A DNA stretch of 64,000 nucleotides from Aristolochia californica. Taxonomy: Eukaryota; Streptophyta; Magnoliopsida; Piperales; Aristolochiaceae. Position numbers and translations under genes: made by a program. Every line of letters starts with the position of its first letter. Position 1 is the stretch's first letter. Shown here one piece after another: positions 56,525 to 64,000 of the stretch. The stretch covers positions 18,222,467 through 18,286,466 of the forward strand of contig JARWKL010000003.1 of assembly GCA_029961685.1 (NCBI GenBank), in the 5' to 3' direction. The notes below the pieces were generated by a model. That model was given only the letters and a program-made list of their open reading frames with translations. It was not told the origin of the DNA and did not search any database.

Positions 56525-57500
56525 ATGGCACATGAGTGTTGGCAAAAGCCAATGCAAATAGAACTTCAAGATCTTGAGGAGAATCACACTTGGGATGTGT
56601 TTACTTGCCCCCCTACTATTAAGCCTCTTGGGAGTAAATGGGTTTTCTTTGTAAAGCTTCAATCGAATGGTTCTTGGGTTTGGTACAAAGCTCGCCTTGT
56701 AGCTTTGGGAAACACACAAGAATATGGGATTGATTATGAGGATGCATTTTCTCTAGTTGCCAAGATGACTACAGTTCACACTATTTTAGCTATTGCTGCT
56801 TCACAGTCCTAGCATATGCATTAGATGGATGTGAAGAATGCATTTCTGCATGGTGATCTACAAGAAGATATCTACATGAAGTTTCCCTTTGGTATGACTA
56901 CTTCTTCTCCTTAGGATGTTTGCAAGCTATGCAGTCCTCTGTATGGGCTTAAGCAAGCTTGGTTTGAGAAGTTTTGTAGTACTCTTCTTATCCACAGATT
57001 TACACAAAGTCAATATGATTGTTCTCTCTTCTTTCACAAGTCGACATCGGGCATAGTCCTTCTCTTGGTCTATGTGGATGATTTTATCCTTACTGGCACT
57101 GACTTTGGCCGGATTACTAAGCTCTAGCAGGTGTTGCATGCCACCTTCCATATGAAAGATCTTGGCCAGCTCACGTACTTCTTATGATTGGAAGTACATC
57201 ATCGGGCCAAAGGTATTTTCCTAAATCAGCACAAGTATACTCAAGATATTATTACCTTGGCTGGTTTGGCGGACACTTCTTCTATTGCTTCTCCTATGGA
57301 GGTGAATGTGAAATACATGAAAGATGAAGGGGACCTTCTTGATGATCCTACTCTCTATAAGAATTTGGTTAGGAGTCTCATCTACTTGACCACGACTCTC
57401 CCTAATATCTCCTATGCTGTTCATCAGGCCAGTCAATTATATCTTCTCCTTGGCATCTTCATCTTGTTGCAGTCCGACACATCATCTACTATCTTCTAGG
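56525..57500 (+). pseudogene. Copia reverse transcriptase
   Basis: Start of the domain: WQKPMQIELQDLEENHTWDV, LGSKWVFFVKLQSNGSW and KARLVALGNTQEYGIDYEDAF. Then, across stops near 56811, 56823 and 56913, MDVKNAFLHGDLQEDIYMKF, SPLYGLKQAWFEKF, the active site LVYVDDFILTGTDF near 57070 and FHMKDLGQLTYFL are readable, and finally NLVRSLIYLTTTLPNISYAVH. YVDD is intact. In-frame stops number at least six. The distinct motifs show it is not the same copia family as the minus-strand elements. Confidence 0.9.
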
Positions 57501-58074
57501 TTCTCCCACTCATGGGTTATTCTTTCCTATTGGCTCATCTCTTCAACTTTTTGCTTACAGTGATGCTAATTGGGTTGGGTGACTCGATACCCATCAATCT
57601 ACTATAGGTTGGTGTATGTTTTTAGGGGATGCCTTGATTTCTTGGAAATGTAAGAAACAAGATCGTGTGTTCAAGTCATCTACTGAGGCCGAGTATCCTG
57701 CCATGTCTACTGTATGTTTTGAAATTATAAGGCTACACTGTCTTCTTGAAGAACTTGAGTTTCCTCGGACTACCTCTAATCCTCTTCATGCGGATAACAT
57801 TAGTGCTATTCAGATTTCTATCATTCCTGTTTTCCATGAATGCACCAAGCACATTGAGGTTGATTGTCATTCTATCCACGATACCTTGGAGTGTCGAGTG
57901 ATATCTCTTCCTTACATCTCTTCGGATCTCCAAGTGGCTGATGTCTTTACCAAAGCAATGACACAACACTGGCATAATTTTTTGGTTGGCAAATTGCTAT
58001 TGGTTGACTTAGGGGGGTTAGTCAACTTGAAGATGAAGATGAAGATCAGCCGCATTACTCAGTTCAGGAGATGA
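57500..58074 (+). pseudogene. Copia RNase H
   Basis: A frameshifted start (LTVMLIGLG-like, parallel to the usual YSDADWAG) near 57560 leads into an open frame from 57616: MFLGDALISWKCKKQDRVFKS, TEAEYPAM with the catalytic Glu, LHADNISAIQI with Asp, [15 protein letters not shown] and VADVFTKAMTQHWHN. The C-terminus runs into KMKMKISRITQFRR and a stop at 58072-58074. The domain closes the polyprotein. A GGGGGG purine run lies near 58012, but no LTR start was recognised after it. Confidence 0.88.
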
Positions 58075-58219
58075 ACTCATTAGTGGAGCGCCAGACTTCA
58101 TGTCATCTAGATGTTGGAGATGAAGCAGAACATCATCTCCACGTTATAAAACATCGAATCTGGTTTTCGACCATTTTTGGCAATCATCCAGATGAAGGAA
58201 ATGCCAGGGTTTGAACCCT

Positions 58220-58600
58220 CAAAGTTTTTTTCCCCTCTCTCGCTCTCTTCTCATTTTCATTTTTTTCTCCCTCTCTTCCGCACCCCCTCTCTCATCTCCC
58301 TGCGCCCCGACGTCTCTGTTCCATCTCTTCTCTTAGACTCGCTCTCCGGCCTCCGTCTCTTGGTCTCCTCCATTTCATTTTGTTCGCCCTCTCTCCCACA
58401 CTGCCTCTCTCATCTCTGTGCCTCCCTTTCTTCTCTCATACTTGCGCTTTGGTCTCCCTCTCTCTTATCCCTCTCGGCCTCCCTTTCTTCTCTCTCTTCT
58501 CCCTCTCTTCTCCCTTTCACCCTCCCACTCCCTTCTCTCTCTCGCTATTTTCTTTTCCCAAACATACCTTCTAATTTCGTTCATTTTTTCCCATTTCGAT
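58220..58600 (+). repeat. CT-rich 5' region of the Harbinger element
   Basis: Built from CTCTCTTCTCCC-like units. Three frames are open through it because of composition. Matches the left half of the derivative at 49640. Confidence 0.7.
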
Positions 58601-58708
58601 TTTGACATTTGAGCATCGATTGCTTAATTTCTACTTCGATTAGGCATCAATTTCCTCATTTGGCTTCGATTTCGCCCTTCGGCTTCGGTTTTCCCCAAAT
58701 TTCTGAAG

Positions 58709-59195
58709 GTATGACTATAAACCCTAATTTTTTCCATTAAATTAGTGTTTTAATTGATTTAAATTTAGTTTCAGTGCCTAATTTGGGTTTATTTGTGCAT
58801 AATTGTGGGATTTGGGGTTATGGTTTAGGGCCTAAATTCTTGATTCGGGTTAGGGTTTATTTTAAGGGTTTGGTGCTCGGTATTTAAGGGACCTAGAATT
58901 ATGGTTTAGGGTTTATGCTTAAGGGTTTATGGTATTTTTAGGGATTAGGGTTTTTAAGGTTTAGGGGGTTTAGGGTTTTTAAGGTTTTGGGGGTTTTGTG
59001 TTTTTAAGGTCTAGGGTTATTTGGGTTTAGGGTATGGAATTAGGGTGTAGGTTTTAGGGTTTAGGGCTTTTAAGGTTTAGGGCGTCGAGGGTTTAGGGTA
59101 TTAAGTTCTGGAATTAGTGTTTAGGGTTTATTGTTTAGTAGGTGATAGGGTTTAGGGTTTGATGGTTTAAAGTTTAGGTTTTTTCGGGGTTTTTT
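58709..59195 (+). repeat. Degenerate telomere-like (TTTAGGG) repeats in the 5' intron
   Basis: About a dozen TTTAGGG units plus variants (TTAAGGG, TTTAAGG, ATTAGGG) between a probable splice donor (GAAGGTATGA near 58706) and the ATG at 59210. Confidence 0.75.
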
Positions 59196-59209
59196 AGTCC
59201 ATTTCAAAC

Positions 59210-60524
59210 ATGGCTGAGTCGCCTACACGGGCGTCAATTAGCCAACAAAACATGACCCCCATCACTGACGAGGTACAGTTCGTAGTGACTGGGAAGTCAT
59301 ATGGGGCTCTACCAGGGGTGTTCGGTGAATTCTGACTTTATGTGTGTGTTTTTGCATTGTTTAGTGCATATGCAGTAGTGAAAATAGTTTGATTAATTTT
59401 GAAATGTTTTAGAATGTTGTTGACAATTTTTGAAGTGCTATGGAATGTTTTTGCCATATTGTGAGGATATGCGGGTGTTATACATATCCACCACATGGTA
59501 TTCTATTTTTTATAGTTTGTGTTTCCGTGATGGGTAAAGATTGTCTGATAAAGTTTTTTCCATGAGGACCATCTCAGATTTAGATTATACATAGTTGTAA
59601 GAAGACAACAAACTGCTCGACCATGTGACATTAAATGCTTGATCTCTTGGTCAAGCAGGTCAATATAGGGAACAAGTTGCCTAATGGGGTTTGGAAGCAC
59701 GAGGTATATATGGACTGTGTTAATAAGTTCAATGAAGAAGCAGTCCATAAAAAAACTATTGAGCAGTTGAAGAATCAAACAAGATCATGGAAGAAAACAT
59801 ATCAAACAGTAACGAGCTGTATCAACACTAGTGGGTTCAGTTGGGATGCAACCACACAACGAGTTACTGCATGTAATTCTGTATGGCTTGGCTACATAAA
59901 GGTCAGTAAATCATGATGTACTATAAAATAATTTTTATTTTTCTAGGTTTGTATAACTCTATTCCAAGATGTGTAAAGGATGTTTTATTCTTGTAGGATT
60001 ATAGAGATGCTGAGAAGTACAGACGTGAAGGCTGCCCCCTGTATGACAAATTAGCTATGGTGGTGGGAAACACAATAGCCATGGGTCACGAGGTGTAACA
60101 TTTGTAGACCAAGGCGATAAACTTATCCGTGAGTCGGAACATGTCCCGATGGATGAGCCCGAGGATGTTGATATAGTTAGGGATACTCCATCACCATTAT
60201 TTAGCGGGAATGAGTTGACAACTAATCAATCTCAAAGAATGTAATCGGTCATCTTCAAGTCATCGTAGAAAGAGAAGCGAAGTGTCCGGTGATGACACTA
60301 GTAAATTCATTGATGCAATGGATCGAATGGCTCAGACATTTAAGGATGTCATGAAGCCTAAAGAGGTAGATTGGGTCAAAGCCCTTAGGGAAATCCCATA
60401 CCTGTCTGCAAACTTGAAGTTTTGTGCTCCTTTATGGTTGGATACGCCAAGTAAGAAGGAATATTTTACAGAGATGATAGTGGAAGAGCGGGTTGAGTGG
60501 CTTAAATGTTGTGCAACAAACTAA
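59210..60524 (+). pseudogene. Harbinger ORF1: Myb/SANT-like DNA-binding protein
   Basis: This protein partners the Harbinger transposase, binding transposon ends and aiding nuclear import. The ATG at 59210 opens MAESPTRASISQQNMTPITD. The conserved domain lies in 59635-59901: MLDLLVKQVNIGNKLPNGVW, FNEEAV, LKNQTRSWKKTYQTV, GFSWDATTQRVTA and VWLGYIK. A GT-AG intron (59902-59996) follows and joins in phase to DYRDAEKYRREGCPLYDKLA. Frameshifts near 60095 and 60240 flank an acidic linker, then SGDDTSKFIDAMDRMAQTFKD and VEERVEWLKC lead to the stop at 60524. So the gene is nearly complete but broken. Confidence 0.85.
59902..59996 (+). other. Spliceable intron in Harbinger ORF1
   Basis: GTCAGT donor and TTGTAG acceptor; removal joins YIK to DYRDAEKYR in frame. 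Confidence 0.8.
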
Positions 60525-60847
60525 TTGTAATGCATTTTAAATACACTATCTTGGAATATTGTTACGTATTAGGTATGATGTTTGAATTATGACGTTGCAA
60601 GAATTATTTGTATGGTTAATATTTTTCTTTTATATGTTGTAGTGTTAATATATTGCATAGATGAATATGGTGGATGAGTATGGATGTGGACAATTAAATG
60701 GATATGGTTGTGTAGGGATGTGATTGAAGGTAGGATGTGGGAATGTGGATGAATATGGTTGTGTATAGGTGTGATTGCAAATAGGTTATGATTGAAGATT
60801 GATGTTTATTTGTGTTTATGACATTTAGATTGAATTTGTAGATTTCC
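60525..60847 (+). repeat. Spacer with GGATATGG/GGATGTGG-type repeats
   Basis: Between the two Harbinger genes, short imperfect repeats of the form GAATATGGTTGTGTA and GATTGCAAATAGG occur at 60665-60800. No coding signal. Confidence 0.55.
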
Positions 60848-61333
60848 ATGGACATTATGACGGACGAAGAAAAGATTGCAACTATGTTTGCATTCACAAC
60901 TTTGTTTATCGCCATGGGAAGATACTATCTCTACCATTGCAAAAAACGTGTACCACGCTCTTGTGAGATGAATAGTCCATTGTATTTGCAAAATGCACTA
61001 GACAAATCACCAGTTAAATTTTGGAAAGTTTACAGGATGAATCAAATGGTATTTCACAAATTGGCAGAGATACTTACTAGTAGAGGGTTTTTATCAGCCA
61101 CAAAGACCATCTCAGTTGAAGAACAACTTGCATATTTCCTCCTAACTGTTGGTCAACAACAATCTTATAGTGTCACAGCATGGATGTTTGATAGATCAAA
61201 CTGGACCATAAGTAGGTATTTCAACAAAGTATTGGATGCAATACTCAAACTTCACTCTGATTAAGTCAAACGGCCTTTGGAATGCACACACTCAAAGATT
61301 TTAACCACTTCAATGTTTTATCTGTACTTCAAG

Positions 61334-61412
61334 GTAACATCACTTCCTCTAACTAAAATTTTTTAGACTAATATACAAAGTTAGTCAATATTAATTGAAA
61401 ATATACAATTAG
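61334..61412 (+). other. First intron of the Harbinger transposase
   Basis: GTAACA donor, AATTAG acceptor, phase 0 between FK and DCIGAI. Confidence 0.75.
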
Positions 61413-61638
61413 GATTGTATTGGAGCTATTTATGGAACTCATATCAAAGCAAACATTCCACTTGAAGATCAACCAAGGTTCTGGAATAGAAAAGGCTATC
61501 TCTCACAAAATGTGATGGTAGCATGTTCATTTGATATGTAATTCACTTATGTACTTGCTGGATGGGATGGATCAATAGCTGATTCCCGTGTACTAAAGGA
61601 TGCATTGACTCGCCGAGATAAAATCTTTGTACATGAAG

Positions 61639-61719
61639 GTAAGTAATATATTTTTATGCAGTCATTTTTTATCTATTTTATCTTCAATTATTTTATGTGG
61701 AATATAATTTCTATTATAG
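61639..61719 (+). other. Second intron of the Harbinger transposase
   Basis: 81 bp, GTAAGT donor and TTATAG acceptor; restores VHEG to KYYLVDVGF. Confidence 0.82.
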
Positions 61720-62289
61720 GAAAATATTATCTAGTCGATGTTGGTTTTGCAAATCTTTCGGGATTTTTGGATCCATATCGAGGAACTCGGTATCATCTGC
61801 AAGAATTTGGAGATAATATTCCTAGAAATTAAAAAGAATTATTCAACCGAAGACACTCGTCTTTGTGGAATATTATTGAGCAAACTTTTGGTGCTTTAAA
61901 AGCTCGATTTCAAATGTTGAAAGGCGCTCCTCCATTTTCTTTTAAGATCCAAACAAAAATTGTACTTGCTTATTGCATATTGCACAATTATATACGTGGT
62001 GAGGATTATGATGATATATTTGAAGATGAAGATGACTATTCGGGTGGCAAACTCGATGGAGGAGGTGACACGGTCCAATTAGGTGCAATGGATGATACAG
62101 ACAGCAATGATTGCGATGGTTTTGAGGATGAGGGTAGCCAAGTAACAAGCTTTCGGAGGCAGCACACATTAGAATCCACAAGAGTTGCACAATTTCGAGA
62201 TGCCATATCAACTTCCATGTGGACCGATAAATGATGGTTGTATCTTATTACTTTTGAACATGTGTCGTTCATATGTACTAAACTTGTAA

Positions 62290-63035
62290 CTTGATGATTT
62301 TAATATTAAAGGCACAAACTCGTTATTTGAATAATCTTTCTTTTAGGTTATTAATAAGTTGTATATGTATTTATTTAATATTTTTGTTAAATTTTATTAC
62401 AATATTAAACTTCATATTTACGTCTCTGGTAAATAAAATATAGTTAAAGTATGCATTTGATTAATTTATTATTTTTAATTTTCTCAAAATATATTATTAA
62501 TTAATACCATGTAAAAAATCTATCTTATCTCATTATTATAATACTTTTTTATTTATTAATCATAATTATTTTTTATTTACTCTATTGTATTAGTGATTTA
62601 ATAGTGGTAATTAAAATATTGTTAACTCAAGCACTTGCTTTAATTAACTCATTTTTATAATTAATAAAATCAATGGTTTTAAATTCAATGGAAAAATATA
62701 TTTAATTAATAATATGTAAAAATATATAGTGTGTTAAAGTTAGTATTTGATAGATTTTTCTTATTTAATCATGACTTTTTTATGTTAGAGAACACCATAT
62801 ATTATCAATAAATTAATAACTAAATGTATTATATTCGTTTATGTTATTTTTAATGTTGTTTATTTAATTTTTATGATTAATCATGTGCATAGTTAATTGA
62901 CTCACGTAATTATTGTACAATAAATAGTAATCAATAACTAATATAATATATAATTAAATTAATTAGTATATTAATATATTTTAGTTATGCATTAAATTTG
63001 TTATTCGTGTAGTAATAATGTTTATTTTACCTAAT
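62290..63035 (+). other. AT-rich 3' region of the Harbinger element
   Basis: Very AT-rich, no coding content. Homologous by eye to 50200-50695, which ties the two copies together. Confidence 0.7.
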
Positions 63036-63234
63036 TTAATTTTTAAGTATTATATTTTAATTAAGAATACTTTACAAGTTACTAATTCTCTTATTTTCTG
63101 CGTTTTTCTCATTTGGGGGCACTAACACTAGAAAACAATTTTAATTTTTAAGTATTATATTTTAATTAAGAATACTTTACAAGTTACTAATTCTCTTATT
63201 TTCTGCGTTTTTCTCATTTGGGGGCACTAACACT
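63036..63234 (+). repeat. Tandem duplication, 94 identical bp at an offset of 105 bp
   Basis: 63036-63129 and 63141-63234 read the same from TTAATTTTTAAG to GGGGCACTAACACT without a mismatch seen. Confidence 0.93.
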
Positions 63235-63252
63235 GGAAATTGTTTTCCAGTG
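63126..63252. repeat. 15-bp inverted repeat bounding a 127-bp segment
   Basis: CACTAGAAAACAATT at 63126-63140 and the complement of CACTGGAAAACAATT at 63238-63252 match at 14 of 15 bases. The right arm also pairs with CACTGGAAA at 63231, forming a small hairpin. It may be the terminal repeat of the Harbinger element or of a MITE. Confidence 0.65.
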
Positions 63253-63834
63253 GACATGAACTCGTCCACACTAACACCCATTTCGAAGATGAAGTTCATG
63301 TAGATGCATGAAGATGAAGATGAAGATAAACTTCAAATTTTGTGTTTGTTGACTAACTGTTGTGGACTCCATATCATCTAGAGTCATTGCTAGACATAGG
63401 ACTTACGGGTGTCACTTTCAAATTAAGTTAAGGGTTGGGTCTAATGTAATTTTGAGTGATTAGTGTGGGGCTTGTCATGGCTAGGGAGTGTTAGTGTCAG
63501 GGTTTGGGAAGTGTAAATGTCATGGCTTGAGTATGTCTTGAAAAGTGTAAGCGTCATGGCCCTTGAGGGGATAAAAAGAACTGTAGTCTGTATGAAAATC
63601 AAGCATTAATCCAATTAGTTGTATCAAGGTTGGATTCTCGCTTCCCCTAATGAGGTCCAGGGTGAGCTCCCTTCATTAGCTCAGTTATTCCAACAATAGG
63701 TTGATCAAGGAACTCCAAATTTCTTTCAACGTTGCACGTCAACCTGGAAGGTAGGAGTGATCGTCGGGTGACTCGATCTATGGCGAGGGAACCTAACACT
63801 AACCCCCCCTTACCAACATCAATTTGAGGGGGGA
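63253..63834 (+). other. Retroelement-like remnant, possibly LTR, ending CCTAACA
   Basis: The end (GTGACTCGATCTATGGCGAGGGAACCTAACA, near 63766-63796) resembles the end of the gypsy LTR at 24632. A GGGATAAAAAG stretch near 63570 could be a TATA region. Coding content is absent. It may hold the 3' LTR of the copia element at 54241. Confidence 0.45.
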
Positions 63835-64000
63835 TGTTACCATATTTTGGAATTCATATAAGTTAGAAGTTATATTAGTGTTAGTTGTTTAGATATTTAC
63901 ATGTATATAGATTAATAAGGTTCGATTGTAATTAAGCCTATGGGATGTCTTGTACTTAACCTAACACTTAACCTAACCCTATGTTTAAATAGAACATAAA
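63835..64000 (+). mobile_element. Start of another LTR, running off the window
   Basis: A polypurine tract (TTTGAGGGGGGA, 63823-63834) is followed by TGTTACCATATTTTGG, the form of a 3' LTR start. A TTTAAATAGAACATAA stretch lies at the window end. Confidence 0.6.

Larger units (their letters stand above)
54241..58074 (+). mobile_element. Plus-strand Ty1/copia element lacking its 5' end
   Basis: Order: Gag zinc knuckles (54290-54431), TRIM insertion, protease, integrase, RT and RNase H to 58074. It is of a different family from the minus-strand copia copies. The 5' LTR and capsid are missing. The 3' LTR is not recognised immediately downstream; sequence after 63253 may be its displaced continuation. 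Confidence 0.85.
60848..62234 (+). pseudogene. Harbinger ORF2: DDE transposase (HARBI1-like)
   Basis: This nuclease excises and inserts the element. Exon 1 (60848-61333) has VYRMNQMVFHKLAEIL, SVEEQLAYFLLTVGQ and NWTISRYFNKVLDAIL, with a stop at 61264. An intron at 61334-61412 leads to DCIGAIYGTHI, where the first catalytic Asp (DGTH) is Tyr at 61431-61433. The second Asp is in GSIADSRVLKDAL. A second intron (61639-61719, GTAAGT...TATAG) joins VHEG to KYYLVDVGF. The Glu is in SSLWNIIEQTFGALK near 61875. An acidic, Asp-rich tail follows. Further stops near 61543 and 61830 confirm inactivity. Confidence 0.9.
58130..63252 (+). mobile_element. PIF/Harbinger DNA transposon with two genes
   Basis: CT-rich 5' region, an intron with telomere-like repeats, a Myb/SANT-like gene (59210-60524), a DDE transposase gene (60848-62234) and a long AT-rich 3' region. 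Same-strand arrangement of the two genes is typical of PIF/Harbinger. The ends are approximate: terminal inverted repeats were not matched with confidence, though an inverted repeat lies at 63126-63252. It appears inserted downstream of the copia element at 54241-58074. Confidence 0.82.

Noticed and set aside
58177..58605. 142-codon open frame, plus strand
   Set aside because: Low-complexity CT-rich tract with overlapping open frames; no domain.

Overview
This window is flowering-plant nuclear DNA, almost certainly repeat-rich heterochromatin such as a pericentromere. Evidence: Ty1/copia and Ty3/gypsy polyproteins, a plant L1-type LINE with a terminal RNase H, a PIF/Harbinger transposon, a PLS-class PPR remnant, a vacuolar H+-pyrophosphatase remnant, primer-binding sites matching plant initiator tRNA-Met (TGGTATCAGAGC), and a long tandem satellite. 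The species cannot be named from the sequence. No intact host gene was found; every recognisable coding region is broken or part of a mobile element. No tRNA, rRNA or CRISPR was seen.

Layout. 1-3073: 3' part of a LINE (RT, zinc-binding, RNase H, poly-A). 3764-4142: a solo or truncated LTR. 5840-6880: PPR pseudogene. 7-10.5 kb: mostly non-coding, with purine and pyrimidine tracts and short tandem repeats. 10555-11116: about fifteen copies of a TGATCGATCA-like palindrome upstream of a TATA box. 11283-12380: 3' end of a minus-strand copia element. 12493-24632: a 5'-truncated plus-strand gypsy element, interrupted by a non-autonomous LTR element (15170-23711, TSD GACAT), itself interrupted by a nearly complete minus-strand copia element (16819-22562, TSD CATGG). 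24633-30030: gag/protease and 5' LTR of a minus-strand gypsy element, its LTR split by another non-autonomous LTR element (26396-29429). 30423-31265: minus-strand vacuolar pyrophosphatase pseudogene.

31600-48232: an AT-rich tandem satellite with a monomer of about 178 bp, roughly 72 copies, with signs of higher-order periodicity. It is interrupted by a solo gypsy LTR (44560-45366) and a non-autonomous LTR element (45513-48036).

48231-64000: a second nest. It holds the 5' end of a copia element (LTR and gag), a deletion derivative of a Harbinger element, a decayed gypsy gag-RT-RNase H, the 3' half of a minus-strand copia, a plus-strand copia (54241-58074) carrying a 384-bp TRIM with perfect TSDs, and a two-gene PIF/Harbinger element (about 58130-63250) with a telomere-like intron. 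Another LTR begins at 63835.

Most open stretches in the satellite and in CT-rich tracts are composition artefacts. Element ends given to the base are those where LTR termini, PBS/PPT and TSD could be read; other borders are approximate.
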